Origin: Nocardioides eburneiflavus | GTDB taxonomy: Bacteria; Actinomycetota; Actinomycetes; Propionibacteriales; Nocardioidaceae | Reading direction: 5' to 3' | Assembly (NCBI RefSeq): GCF_004785795.1 | Contig: NZ_SRRO01000001.1 | Span: 3,844,001-3,908,000 of the forward strand | DNA length: 64,000 bases | Shown: positions 47,949 through 56,701 of the stretch, in pieces | Layout: each line of letters opens with the position of its first letter | How positions within the stretch are numbered: the first letter of the stretch is position 1 | Program-made: the position numbers and the translations under genes | Notes under the pieces: generated by a model | Database searches by the model: none | Told to the model about the DNA's origin: nothing | Seen by the model: only the letters and a program-made list of their open reading frames with translations

Positions 47949-49505
47949 GTGCCGCTGCGCTGCCTCCTCGCCGTCGTCGGCGGCCTCGTGCTCGCGGCGG
48001 CCTTCGAGCCGGTGGGGCACTCCTGGGTGATGCCGCCGGCCGTCGCGGCCCTGGTGATCTCCGTGCGCGGCCTGCGACCTCGACACGCCTGGCTGCCCAG
48101 CCTGCTGTTCGGCATCGCCTTCATCTACGCCGTCATGGTGTGGATGCGTGCCGTCGGCACCGATGCGTGGCTCGCCATGTGCGCGATGGAGTCGGCGTTC
48201 TTCGTCCCCCTCGGCATCGGCCTGTCGTGGAGCACGCGCGTGCGGGCCTGGCCGGTCCCCGCAGCACTCTGGTGGGTGGGCATCGAGACCCTGCGCAGCG
48301 GCTTCCCGTTCAGCGGCATGCCCTTCGGCCGCCTCGTGTTCGCCACCGCCGACACCCCGTGGGCCGACGCGATCCCGTGGATCGGGATGACCGGCGCCAG
48401 CCTCCTCGTCGCGCTGACCGGCACGGTGCTCGCCTGGCTGCTGCTCGAGGTGCGCTCGCCCACCCGCACGACGTACGCGGCGCTGGCCGGGCTCGCCGTC
48501 GTGACGCTGGCGCCCGCGCTGGCCCCGTACCCGCTCGAGCGCACCGGCTCCGCGACGGTCGCCGCCGTGCAGGGCGACGTCCCGGGCACCGGGCTCAACG
48601 TGCCGGCCGTGCACCGGGAGGTGACCGCCAACCACGTGCGACTCACCCGCGACCTGGCCACCGAGGTCGCGGCGGGGGAGCGGCCGCGACCCGACTTCGT
48701 GGTCTGGCCGGAGAACTCCACCGCCGTCGATCCCTTCCTCGACACCGCGATCAACGCCGGCATCGTCGCGGCGTCCGATGCGATCGGGGTGCCGATCCTC
48801 GTCGGCGGCACCAACAGCAACCCGCTCGACGACACGCAGGTGCTCAACCAGGGCATCGTCTACCAGCCGGGCCTCGGCAGTGGCGACCGCTACACCAAGC
48901 GCAACCCGGTGCCCTACGGCGAGTACATCCCCTTCCGCGGCAGCAGCTGGATGCCGTCGACCTATGGCCGGCTGACCGAGGTGCCGCGCGACATGGTCCG
49001 CGGCACCAGCCTGGAGCCGATCCGGGTGGGGGAGCACCTCGTGGCCGACGCCATCTGCTTCGACGTGGCCTACGACGACGGCCTCGTCGGACAGGTCGCC
49101 CGCGGCGCCGAGCTCGTCACGGTGCAGACCAGCAACGCGATGTTCAGCCGGACCGGGCAGGTCGCCCAGCAGTTCGAGATCAGCCGGCTGCGCGCGCTGG
49201 AGACCGGCCGCTGGGTCGTGGTCGCGGCGATCAACGGCGTCTCAGGGGTCGTGCGACCGGACGGCACCGTGGTCGCCTCGGCGCCCGCCCGCACCCAGGA
49301 GGTGCTCGTGGAGACCGTGGGGCTGAGCACCACGACCACCCCGGCCGTACGCCTCGGGGTCTGGCCCGCGCGTCTCGCGCTGCTCTTCCTGGTCCTGCAC
49401 ACCGCGGCCGTCGTCGTCACCTATCGTCGTCGACGGTCGGGCAGCGGCAACGACGACCCACCCCTCCACCCCGTGGAGCCACTGGAGCGAGGAGGACCCG
49501 CGTGA
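47949..49505 (+). CDS. lnt: Apolipoprotein N-acyltransferase Lnt
   Basis: Adds the third acyl chain to the N-terminal Cys of lipoproteins in the membrane. 518 residues: membrane domain (about 1-195) and a nitrilase-like domain (about 200-460) with catalytic Glu in VVWPENSTA, Lys in [15 protein letters not shown] and Cys in [12 protein letters not shown], then a last helix near 475-495. Window clients would include the FKBP and ABC-binding lipoproteins. Coupled to ppm1 by a GTGA overlap. Confidence 0.94.
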   Translation: MPLRCLLAVVGGLVLAAAFEPVGHSWVMPPAVAALVISVRGLRPRHAWLPSLLFGIAFIYAVMVWMRAVGTDAWLAMCAMESAFFVPLGIGLSWSTRVRAWPVPAALWWVGIETLRSGFPFSGMPFGRLVFATADTPWADAIPWIGMTGASLLVALTGTVLAWLLLEVRSPTRTTYAALAGLAVVTLAPALAPYPLERTGSATVAAVQGDVPGTGLNVPAVHREVTANHVRLTRDLATEVAAGERPRPDFVVWPENSTAVDPFLDTAINAGIVAASDAIGVPILVGGTNSNPLDDTQVLNQGIVYQPGLGSGDRYTKRNPVPYGEYIPFRGSSWMPSTYGRLTEVPRDMVRGTSLEPIRVGEHLVADAICFDVAYDDGLVGQVARGAELVTVQTSNAMFSRTGQVAQQFEISRLRALETGRWVVVAAINGVSGVVRPDGTVVASAPARTQEVLVETVGLSTTTTPAVRLGVWPARLALLFLVLHTAAVVVTYRRRRSGSGNDDPPLHPVEPLERGGPA

Positions 49506-50254
49506 GTGTCGACGGACTCGGCCGATGCGTCATGGTCATCCCGACCTACAACGAGGCCGACAACCTCGAGTGGATCCTCGCACGGCTGCGGCAGGCCCAG
49601 CCCGGCGTCGACGTGATGGTCGTGGACGACAACAGCCCCGACGGCACCGGCGACCTCGCCGACGGGCTCGCCGCGGCGGACCCGGCGATCAGCGTCGTGC
49701 ACCGGACCGAGAAGGCCGGGCTGGGCGCTGCCTACCTCCACGGCTTCGACGTCGCGCTCCGTGCGGGCTACGACGTCATCGGGGAGATGGACGCCGACGG
49801 CTCGCACCAGCCCGAACAGCTCGAGCGCCTCCTCGACGCGCTGCGGACCGCCGACCTGGTCATCGGCTCCCGCTACGTCCCCGGCGGCTCGGTGGTCAAC
49901 TGGCCGCTCCCGCGCCTGCTGCTGTCGCGGGGCGGCAACCTGTACGTCCGGCTGCTCCTCGGGATCCAGGTGTCGGACGCGACGGCCGGCTTCCGCCTGT
50001 TCCGGCGCACGACCCTGGAGGCGATCGACCTTGGGTCGGTGAGGTCTACTGGGTACGTGTTCCAGACCGACCTGGCCTACCGCACGCTCAGCCGCGGGCT
50101 CCGGCTCGCCGAGGTGCCGATCGACTTCGTCGAGCGCGAGCGCGGCGACTCCAAGATGAGCGGCCAGGTCGCCCGCGAGTCGCTGCGGAAGATCACCCGC
50201 TGGGGCCTGAGCGAGCGGCGCGCCCAGCTGCGACGGCGCTGGTGGCGGTCATGA
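49502..50254 (+). CDS. ppm1: Polyprenol-phosphate mannosyltransferase (Ppm1 catalytic domain)
   Basis: GT2 glycosyltransferase, 250 residues. [32 protein letters not shown] and [11 protein letters not shown] (DxD-type) are typical of dolichol/polyprenol-phosphate-mannose synthases. The lipid-linked mannose feeds lipoglycans and protein O-mannosylation. In mycobacteria Lnt and Ppm1 activities are fused in Rv2051c; here they are two adjacent, overlapping genes. Overlaps fxsA by ATGA. Confidence 0.93.
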   Translation: MSVDGLGRCVMVIPTYNEADNLEWILARLRQAQPGVDVMVVDDNSPDGTGDLADGLAAADPAISVVHRTEKAGLGAAYLHGFDVALRAGYDVIGEMDADGSHQPEQLERLLDALRTADLVIGSRYVPGGSVVNWPLPRLLLSRGGNLYVRLLLGIQVSDATAGFRLFRRTTLEAIDLGSVRSTGYVFQTDLAYRTLSRGLRLAEVPIDFVERERGDSKMSGQVARESLRKITRWGLSERRAQLRRRWWRS

Positions 50255-50811
50255 CGCACCCCGCCGCGCCCCGTACGGGTCCGCGCCGCAGGCGCTGGCT
50301 GCGTCCCCTCCTCGCCGCCGCGTTCGTGGTGGTGCCGCTGGCCGAGATCTGGGTGATCCTCCAGGTCGGCCAGCTGGTGGGACCGTGGTGGACGATCGTG
50401 CTCCTCGTGCTCGACAGCATGGTCGGGGCCTGGCTCATCAAGCGCGAGGGCGGGCGCGCGTGGCAGGCGCTGCGCGCCGCGCTCCAGAACGGCCGGATGC
50501 CTGCCCGCGAGATCGCCGACGGCGCGCTCATCCTCATCGGCGGCACGCTCATGCTGAGCCCGGGCTTCGTCCTCGACGTCGCCGGCATCCTGCTGATCCT
50601 GCCGTTCACGCGCCCGGTGGCCCGGCGGCTGCTCACCACGGTGGTCGAGCGTCGGCTCGTGGCCGCGCCCGGCTTCGGCCCCGGCTTCGGCGGCCCGTTC
50701 GGTCCCGGCTTCGGGCGGCCGGGTGGACAGCCCGGAGGGCGACCCGGAAATGACGGACGCCCCGGCCCCGGGCCCGGAGGCCCGGTGGTCCGGGGCGACG
50801 TCGTCGAGTGA
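50251..50811 (+). CDS. fxsA: FxsA-family membrane protein
   Basis: 186 residues with three to four membrane segments: [42 protein letters not shown] (typical FxsA sequence) and [21 protein letters not shown]. The last 45 residues are Gly/Pro/Phe repeats ([14 protein letters not shown]), likely disordered in the cytosol. E. coli FxsA counters phage exclusion by the F plasmid; its cellular role here is unknown. Confidence 0.88.
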   Translation: MTHPAAPRTGPRRRRWLRPLLAAAFVVVPLAEIWVILQVGQLVGPWWTIVLLVLDSMVGAWLIKREGGRAWQALRAALQNGRMPAREIADGALILIGGTLMLSPGFVLDVAGILLILPFTRPVARRLLTTVVERRLVAAPGFGPGFGGPFGPGFGRPGGQPGGRPGNDGRPGPGPGGPVVRGDVVE

Positions 50812-50834
50812 CGCGTCTCGGCTGAGCCGACGGC

Positions 50835-51215
50835 TCAGCTGACGCGCTTCTTCTTGTTGGCGCGGTGCAGGTGCGCGGGACCGATCTCGCCCCCGCGCAG
50901 CAGCTCGAGGCGCTCCTTGAGGATGTCCTCGAGCTCCTTCTCCGAGCGACGCTCCAGGAGCATGTCCCAGTGCGTGCGGGCCGGCTTCTCGACCTTCTGC
51001 TCGGGGAGGATCCCCGCCGTGCTCAGGGCCTCGGCGCCACAGCGCGGGCACTCCCACACGGCCGGGATGTCGGCCTCGACCGACATCGTGACCTCGAAGT
51101 CGTGCCCCTGCTTGCACCGGTATCCGACCTGCTGACGTGCTGCGAACTCGATGCCGCGCTCGTCCTCGAAACTCTGGCCGCCGAGCCTCGCGCCACGCAG
51201 TGTGCGCTCCGCCAC
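50835..51215 (-). CDS. rbpA: RNA polymerase-binding protein RbpA
   Basis: Binds the primary sigma factor and RNA polymerase and stabilises open complexes; essential in many actinobacteria. 126 residues: N-terminal tail with RGARLGGQSFEDERG, zinc-associated core (YRCKQGHDFEVTM and WECPRCGAEAL), basic linker and sigma-interaction domain (THWDMLLERRSEKELEDIL), then a basic end. GTG 51215 is preferred because GGAGGT lies 7 nt upstream; that motif is itself inside an in-frame ATG extension. Equivalent of Rv2050. Confidence 0.95.
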   Translation of the reverse strand: MAERTLRGARLGGQSFEDERGIEFAARQQVGYRCKQGHDFEVTMSVEADIPAVWECPRCGAEALSTAGILPEQKVEKPARTHWDMLLERRSEKELEDILKERLELLRGGEIGPAHLHRANKKKRVS

Positions 51216-51292
51216 CGTGCCCACCTCCATTGGGTTGCTGACACCCGTAGTGTTGTGTTCGGGTCCTACCAGTGCAACGAGCCAGACCATGG

Positions 51293-51306
51293 TCTGTGAC
51301 GCCGCT
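51293..51306. promoter_or_regulatory. 14-bp palindrome upstream of rbpA
   Basis: CAGACCATGGTCTG, perfect. It lies about 78 bp upstream of the rbpA GTG, just above a possible -35/-10 pair on the minus strand (TTGCAC, 17 nt, AACACT); candidate regulator site. Apart from it, the 249 bp between rbpA and the MFS gene show no gene. Confidence 0.35.
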
Positions 51307-51464
51307 CGTGACGACGCGGTTCGTGTGCACCGGATCTTCTACAGCCTTCAACGGTAGCGGGGACGTCGCAATTCCGCGGCTTCGTGGGCGGATCCGTCAC
51401 GCTCAGGCGAGACGAACTTCACCCCCAGGGGTGGAGCTTGCCGAGGAGGAGGCAGGGCACGGCC

Positions 51465-52838
51465 TCAGATGACCGCCGGGACGTCGTTCCCGGCCTCGCG
51501 GATCCCGCGCTCGGTGTCGACGCGGGTCAGCAGCAGCCCGCCGATGACGAAGAAGGCGATGAGCGCGAAGATCGCCGGCCGGTAGGAGTCGGTGACCGCC
51601 AGCACGATGCCGAAGGTCGCCGTGCCGAACCAGGACGTCCCGCGGTCCATCGCGTGGTAGAAGCTGAAGTACTCGGCCTCCTTGCCCCGCGGGATGAGCA
51701 GCGAGAAGTAGGAGCGGGCGAGCGCCTGGGTGCCGCCGAGGACGATGCCGATCGCGGCACCGAGGACGAGGAAGAACGGCACGTTGCCGGCAGGCAGGAA
51801 CAGCGCGACGGTCACGATGACGCACCAGATCGCGAGGCCGACGAGGATCGAGCGCTTGGCGCCGAACCGACCGGCGAGGCGTCCGAAGAGCAGCGCGCCG
51901 CCGAACGCGACGAACTGGACCATCAGGATGGTGGCGATCAGGATGGTCTGCGAGTGGCCCAGCTCCTCCGAGCCGAAGACCGACGCCGAGGCGATCACGG
52001 TCTGGATGCCGTCGTTGAAGAACAGGTAGGCGACCAGGAAGGTGAGGGCCATCGGGTAGTTGCGCAGGTCGCGCAGGGTGGCCGCGAGCTGGCCGAAGCT
52101 GCGCCGCAGCGCGTTGCCCTCGACGTGCTCGACGTCGACGGGCGGGTGGTTGCGGAGCTTGAGGAACGGGATCAGCGTGAACCCCGCCCACCATGCGGCG
52201 GCGGACAGCATGCACAGCCGTGCGGCGAGGCCCTCGTCGAGGCCGAGCGACTCGTGCCCGAGGTAGACACCGAGGTTGATCACCAGCAGCAGCCCGCCAC
52301 CGAGGTAGCCGAAGGCCCAGCCGCGCGACGACACGCGATCGCGGTCGTCCTCGTCGGAGATCAGGGGCAGGATCGAGTCGTTGACCACCCCGGCAGCACC
52401 GAAGAACAGGTTGCCGAAGACGATGCCGACGGCTGCGAGGAGCCAGTTGTCCCCGGTGGCGAAGAAGATGAGCGAGGCGAAGAATGCACCCGTCCACGCC
52501 AGCGTCGCCAGCAGCCGCTTCTTGTTGGCCACGCGGTCGGCGTACGCGCCCAGCGGCGGCAGGATGAGGGCGGAGAGGATGGTCGAGACCGTGATCAGCC
52601 AGAAGAACAGGGAGTCTGGCGGGAGCGACAGCCCGCCGAGCTCGAAGCGCCCGTCCTCGCCGCCGACCGCGTTCTCGGCGAGGCTGATGAAGTAGGGACC
52701 GAAGAAGACGGTGCCGATCGTCGTGGTGTAGGCGCTGTTGGCCCAGTCGTACCAGTACCAGGCCTTCTGCTCCCGGGCCTGCGCCAACGGCTCGAGGTCG
52801 GCGATGCCGCCACCCGTCACGACGCGGTCGTTGCTCAT
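51465..52838 (-). CDS. MFS transporter, UMF1/Atg22-like
   Basis: 457-residue polytopic protein with about twelve helices. N-terminal AWYWYDWANSAYTTTIGTVFFGPYF is the UMF1-family signature; GAYADRVANKKRLL is the MFS loop 2-3 motif. In fungi Atg22 exports amino acids from vacuoles; bacterial members have no firm substrate. RBS GGAGGGTGA, 4 nt before the ATG. Start overlaps the stop of the upstream phosphodiesterase by 4 bp. Confidence 0.88.
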   Translation of the reverse strand: MSNDRVVTGGGIADLEPLAQAREQKAWYWYDWANSAYTTTIGTVFFGPYFISLAENAVGGEDGRFELGGLSLPPDSLFFWLITVSTILSALILPPLGAYADRVANKKRLLATLAWTGAFFASLIFFATGDNWLLAAVGIVFGNLFFGAAGVVNDSILPLISDEDDRDRVSSRGWAFGYLGGGLLLVINLGVYLGHESLGLDEGLAARLCMLSAAAWWAGFTLIPFLKLRNHPPVDVEHVEGNALRRSFGQLAATLRDLRNYPMALTFLVAYLFFNDGIQTVIASASVFGSEELGHSQTILIATILMVQFVAFGGALLFGRLAGRFGAKRSILVGLAIWCVIVTVALFLPAGNVPFFLVLGAAIGIVLGGTQALARSYFSLLIPRGKEAEYFSFYHAMDRGTSWFGTATFGIVLAVTDSYRPAIFALIAFFVIGGLLLTRVDTERGIREAGNDVPAVI

Positions 52839-53659
52839 GCCTCACCCTCCATGCGGCCCTCCGCGGGGCCGTTCCACTGTCCGCGGGCGCGGAGCACGTC
52901 CCTGAGTATGTCCGTGCGATCAGTCATGATGCCGTCGACACCACGGTCGAGGAGGGTGTTCATCTCGATCGGGTCGTCGATCGTCCACACGTGCACCTGC
53001 ACGCCGGCCGCACGCGCGCGCCGTACGAGCCCGGCCGACGCCACCAGCAGTCGGCCCTGGCGGTGCGGGACCTGCAGCGCCACCGGTCGCCCGCGGGTGA
53101 GCCACCGGGCGAGCCGGGCACTGGGGGAGAGGACGAACGCAGCGACCTCCAGCGGGTGCGCCGACGTGGCGACCCGGCCCCGCGTACGCCGGCGGAAGGC
53201 CGTCATCCGCCGGGCGGAGAACGAGCCGACCAGCAACCGGCCCCAGGCGTCGCGCTCCTCGACGAAGGCCGCGAGCGCCTCGACGGCGCCCGCGGACTTC
53301 AGGTCGATGTTGAAGCGTGCGTCCGGGAACGCGTCGAAGAGCTCCGCCAGCGTCGGCACCCGCTCGCGGCCGCCGATCAGCGCTTGCTGCACCTCGGCGT
53401 AGGTCGTGTCGCTGATCCGGCCGGTGCGGTCGGTGACCCGGTCGAGCACCGTGTCGTGGAAGGCCAGCAGGACGCCGTCGCTGGTGACGTGGACGTCGGT
53501 CTCGAGGTAGGTGTAGCCGAGGTCCACGGCGTGCGCGAAGGCCGCCAGGGTGTTCTCGAGACCCTCGATCTCGGGGTGGTACGCCCCGCCGCGGTGCGCG
53601 AAGGCCAGCGGACGGGGCGAGTCGAGGTAGGCCGATCTGGAAGGGGCCGGTGAGTTCAC
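52835..53659 (-). CDS. Glycerophosphodiester phosphodiesterase
   Basis: Hydrolyses glycerophosphodiesters to glycerol-3-phosphate and an alcohol. 274 residues, GDPD TIM barrel. Catalytic HRGGAYHPE (His) with GLENTLAAFAHAVDLG, YLETDVHVTSDG (Glu and Asp metal ligands), LAFHDTVLDRVTDRTG (second His), and the C-terminal VHVWTIDDP. No signal peptide, so cytoplasmic. GTG 53659 is the chosen start; the long upstream open frame is antisense to other genes. Confidence 0.9.
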   Translation of the reverse strand: MNSPAPSRSAYLDSPRPLAFAHRGGAYHPEIEGLENTLAAFAHAVDLGYTYLETDVHVTSDGVLLAFHDTVLDRVTDRTGRISDTTYAEVQQALIGGRERVPTLAELFDAFPDARFNIDLKSAGAVEALAAFVEERDAWGRLLVGSFSARRMTAFRRRTRGRVATSAHPLEVAAFVLSPSARLARWLTRGRPVALQVPHRQGRLLVASAGLVRRARAAGVQVHVWTIDDPIEMNTLLDRGVDGIMTDRTDILRDVLRARGQWNGPAEGRMEGEA

Positions 53660-53683
53660 GGGGAGAAGTATGGGGTGCAGCGG

Positions 53684-53689
53684 TACCGT
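53684..53689 (+). promoter_or_regulatory. -10 box TACCGT, zinc-ribbon gene
   Basis: Ends 6 nt before ATG 53696, which decides for this ATG over ATG 53705. Confidence 0.45.
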
Positions 53690-53695
53690 CTGGGG

Positions 53696-53956
53696 ATGGA
53701 GAGCATGACGTGTCCCCGATGTGGCGTCGAGATGGACGAGAAGACCCTCGGCGAGGCGACGGTGAGCCAGTGTCCTGACGGGCATGGAGTGTTCCTGGCG
53801 CGCGCCGACCTGGGCCTGCTGATCGAGGCGGAGAACGACTGGCACCGCAACGCCGGCCAGCACACGGCTCCGCTGCCGAGGATCACCGCCGACATGACGG
53901 CCCCGCCGAACATCGGCAAGGTCTCGCGGGCGTGGGTCGAGACGCTGTTTGGTTGA
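53696..53956 (+). CDS. TFIIB-type zinc-ribbon protein
   Basis: 86 residues. Zinc ribbon CPRCGVEMDEKTLGEATVSQC with the second pair CPDGHG, followed by VFLARADLGLLIEAENDW, the usual zf-TFIIB pattern. The rest is short and lacks other motifs. Function unknown; such proteins are stand-alone in many bacteria. ATG 53705 with GGATGGAGA is an alternative start. Confidence 0.8.
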   Translation: MESMTCPRCGVEMDEKTLGEATVSQCPDGHGVFLARADLGLLIEAENDWHRNAGQHTAPLPRITADMTAPPNIGKVSRAWVETLFG

Positions 53957-53971
53957 GCAGCCCGCCCCTCG

Positions 53972-54013
53972 CTGGTCGATGTGCGAGGAGCGCCAGCGAC
54001 GAGCCTCGACACC
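53972..54013. repeat. Dispersed palindromic repeat, second copy
   Basis: CTGGTCGATGTGCGAGGAGC followed by GCCAGCGACGAGCCTCGACACC. Related to 46306-46342 at both ends (CTGGTCGA and CTCGA-ACC) with a different centre. Intergenic, between the zinc-ribbon gene and the HTH-MurA gene, which converge. Confidence 0.65.
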
Positions 54014-54059
54014 ATCTGTCCGGTGACGTGAGATCTCGAGGCGGCGCCGGCTGCCCGTC

Positions 54060-55583
54060 TCAGATGTCCCTGAACGTCTCGATGTTGGCGCCGAGCTCGT
54101 TGAGCCGCTCGGCGAGGTCCTCGTAGCCACGGTGGATGACGTAGGTCGAGCGCAGCACACTGCGACCCTTCGAAGCGAGCATCGCGATGAGCAGCACGAC
54201 CGCCGGGCGCAGCGCCGGCGGGCAGACGATCTCGGCACCGGAGAAGTGGGTCGGGCCCTCGACGAGCACGCGGTGCGGGTCGAGGAGCTTGACCTGCGCG
54301 CCGAGCTTGTTGAGCTCGGTGAGGTAGATCGCGCGGTTCTCGTAGACCCAGTCGTGCAGCAGGGTCTGCCCCTCGGCCACGGCCGCGATGACCGCGAAGA
54401 ACGGCAGGTTGTCGATGTTGAGGCCGGGGAACGGCATCGGGTGGATCTTGTCGAGCGGCGCCCGCAGGTCAGAGGGGTGCGTGGTGATGTCGACCAGGCG
54501 GGTCTCGCCGTTGAGGGCGACGTACTCCTCCGAGCGGTCGTAGCGGAAGCCCATCTCCTCCAGGGTGGCGAGCTCGATCTCGAGGAACTCGATCGGTGCG
54601 CGGCGGATGACGATCGACGACCGGGTGACGATGGCGGCCGCGAGGAGCGACATCGCCTCGATGGGGTCCTCGGACGGCGCGTAGTCGACGTCCACGTCGA
54701 TGGAGGCGCGGCCGGTCACCCGGAGCGTGGTGGTGCCGATGCCCTCGACGTCGACGCCGAGCTTGCGGAGGTAGAAGCAGAGGTCCTGGACCATGTAGTT
54801 GGACGAGGCGTTGCGGATCACCGTGGTGCCCGGGTGCAGCGCGGCGGCCATGAGGGCGTTCTCGGTGACGGTGTCCCCGCGCTCGGTGAGCACGATCGGA
54901 CGCTCCGGCTCGATGGCCCGGTTGACGCTCGCGTGGTAGGCGCCGTCGGTGGCCTTGACGTCGAGGCCGAACGGACGCAGCGCCGACATGTGCGGCTCCA
55001 CGGTCCGCTCGCCGAGGTTGCAGCCGCCGGCGTAGGGGAGCTCGAACTCGTCGTAGCGGTGCAGGAGCGGGCCCAGGAACATGATCACCGAGCGGGTACG
55101 GCGCGCAGCGGCCTCGTCGATGGCAGCGAGGTTGAGGTCGGCCGGCGGGACGATCTCGAGGTCGTTGTCCTCGTTGAGCCAGCGGGTGGCCACGCCGAGG
55201 GAGTTGAGCACCTCGAGCAGGCGGTTGACCTCCTCGATGCGCGCGACCTTGCGCAGCGTCGTACGGCCCTTGTTGAGCAGCGAGGCGCACAGCAGCGCGA
55301 CGCCGGCGTTCTTGGAGGTCTTGACGTCGATCGAGCCGGAGAGGGTGGTGGGTCCGTCGACGCGCAGGTGCGTCGGACCGGCGCCCAGCGCGACGATCTC
55401 GGAGTCGAGGGCGGCGCCGATGCGGGCGAGCATCTCCAGGGAGAGGTTCTGGTGGCCCTTCTCGATGCGGTTGATGGCGCTCTGGCTCGTGCCGAGCAGC
55501 TCGGCGAGCTGGTGCTGGGTGAGCCCGCGGTGCTTGCGGGCGTCGCGGATGAGGTTGCCGATGCGACCCTTGTAGTCAGCCAT
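54060..55583 (-). CDS. XRE-type HTH fused to MurA-like enolpyruvyl transferase
   Basis: 507 residues. Residues 6-65 are a Cro/CI helix-turn-helix (LIRDARKHRGLTQHQLAELL, SQSAINRIEKGHQNLS). Residues 70-507 are an EPT-family enolpyruvyl transferase like MurA: the catalytic Lys region VKTSKNAGVALL (K91), C188 in YAGGCNLGERTVEPH at the place of the MurA active-site Cys, and MPFPGLNIDNLPFFAVIAAV. MurA makes UDP-GlcNAc-enolpyruvate, the first peptidoglycan step. The fusion suggests a sensor that reads UDP-GlcNAc or PEP and controls its own gene; enzymatic activity is not certain. Confidence 0.88.
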   Translation of the reverse strand: MADYKGRIGNLIRDARKHRGLTQHQLAELLGTSQSAINRIEKGHQNLSLEMLARIGAALDSEIVALGAGPTHLRVDGPTTLSGSIDVKTSKNAGVALLCASLLNKGRTTLRKVARIEEVNRLLEVLNSLGVATRWLNEDNDLEIVPPADLNLAAIDEAAARRTRSVIMFLGPLLHRYDEFELPYAGGCNLGERTVEPHMSALRPFGLDVKATDGAYHASVNRAIEPERPIVLTERGDTVTENALMAAALHPGTTVIRNASSNYMVQDLCFYLRKLGVDVEGIGTTTLRVTGRASIDVDVDYAPSEDPIEAMSLLAAAIVTRSSIVIRRAPIEFLEIELATLEEMGFRYDRSEEYVALNGETRLVDITTHPSDLRAPLDKIHPMPFPGLNIDNLPFFAVIAAVAEGQTLLHDWVYENRAIYLTELNKLGAQVKLLDPHRVLVEGPTHFSGAEIVCPPALRPAVVLLIAMLASKGRSVLRSTYVIHRGYEDLAERLNELGANIETFRDI

Positions 55584-55590
55584 GACGCCT

Positions 55591-55596
55591 AAGGTA
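55591..55596 (-). promoter_or_regulatory. -10 box TACCTT, HTH-MurA gene
   Basis: Minus-strand TACCTT ends 7 nt before the ATG at 55583. It overlaps the palindromic operator by two bases. Confidence 0.5.
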
Positions 55597-55612
55597 TCTC
55601 AGATATGAGATA
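55595..55612. promoter_or_regulatory. Palindromic operator TATCTCA-GATA-TGAGATA
   Basis: 18-bp palindrome, strikingly AT-rich for this DNA, directly over the promoter of the gene whose product carries an XRE helix-turn-helix; 12 bp from its start codon. Strong candidate for an autoregulatory site. Confidence 0.65.
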
Positions 55613-55672
55613 AAGCCATTCGGGGCCCTTCCCAGGGGTGTCGACCGGCCGCCCGGGTCACCCGGCGCGTGG

Positions 55673-55678
55673 CAGGAT
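55673..55678 (+). promoter_or_regulatory. -10-like box CAGGAT, dehydrogenase gene
   Basis: Ends 6 nt before ATG 55685; same hexamer as upstream of the UvrA-like gene. Confidence 0.4.
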
Positions 55679-55684
55679 CCGAGC

Positions 55685-56701
55685 ATGCGCGCAACCACCA
55701 TCCACGCCCCCGGCGACATCCGCTTCGAGGACGTGCCGGACCCCCGCATCGAGGAGCCCACGGACGCGATCGTCAAGGTCGTGGCCGGCTGCATCTGCGG
55801 CTCGGACCTCTGGCCCTACCGCGGCGCCAACGACATCGACGCAGGGGCGACCATCGGCCACGAGTGCGTGGGCGTCATCGAGGAGGTCGGTCCCGACGTC
55901 CGGGACTTCGTGCCGGGCGACTTCGTCATCGTGCCATTCTGCCACTGCGACAACACCTGCCCGCACTGCCGGGCCGGCGTCCAGTCCGTGTGCGACAACC
56001 TGGGCTTCACCTCCAGCGGGCAGGGGGAGTACGCCCGGGTGACCCAGGCCGACGGCAGCCTGGTCAAGACCGACGGGATGCCGGACGCGTCCTTGGTCCC
56101 GTCCCTCCTCGCACTGTCCGACGTCATGGCCACCGGCTGGCACGCGGCGGTGGCCGCCGGCGTCCAGCCGGGCGGCACGGCCGTCGTGATCGGCGACGGA
56201 GCCGTGGGCCTGTGCGGCGTGCTCGCCGCCGCACAGCTCGGCGCCGAGCGTGTCATCGCGATGTCGCGCCACGAGCCGCGCCAGGAGATCGCCCGCGCGT
56301 TCGGCGCGACGGACGTCGTCGCCGAGCGCGGCAAGGAGGGCGGCGCGCGGATCGCGGACCTCACGGACGGCATCGGCGCGGACGCGGTGCTCGAGTGCGT
56401 CGGCACCGACGAGGCGATGAAGACCGCCTTCGCGATCGCCCGGCCGGGCTCCACCGTCGGCTTCGTCGGCGTGCCGCACGGCGTCGAGCTGCCGGTGCGC
56501 CGGATGTTCCAGAAGAACGTGGGTCTCGCCGGCGGCATGGCGCCGGTGCGCCACTACCTGCCCGACCTGCTCGAGCGGGTGCTGTCGGGGGCGATCGACC
56601 CCGGAAAGGTCTTCGACCTCACGCTGCCGATGGCGGAGGCCGCCGAGGGCTACCGCGCGATGGACGAGCGTCGCGCGATCAAGGTCCTCCTCCAGCCATG
56701 A
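55685..56701 (+). CDS. Zinc-dependent alcohol dehydrogenase (MDR family)
   Basis: 338 residues. Catalytic zinc site: CICGSDLWPYRG and GHECVGVIEEVG; structural zinc cysteines in FCHCDNTCPHCRAGVQSVC; Rossmann motif VVIGDGAVGLCGVLAA for NAD(P). The substrate is not evident; the sequence is near the TDH/glutathione-independent formaldehyde dehydrogenase-like branch. Translationally coupled to the PhoD-like gene by ATGA. Confidence 0.9.
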   Translation: MRATTIHAPGDIRFEDVPDPRIEEPTDAIVKVVAGCICGSDLWPYRGANDIDAGATIGHECVGVIEEVGPDVRDFVPGDFVIVPFCHCDNTCPHCRAGVQSVCDNLGFTSSGQGEYARVTQADGSLVKTDGMPDASLVPSLLALSDVMATGWHAAVAAGVQPGGTAVVIGDGAVGLCGVLAAAQLGAERVIAMSRHEPRQEIARAFGATDVVAERGKEGGARIADLTDGIGADAVLECVGTDEAMKTAFAIARPGSTVGFVGVPHGVELPVRRMFQKNVGLAGGMAPVRHYLPDLLERVLSGAIDPGKVFDLTLPMAEAAEGYRAMDERRAIKVLLQP

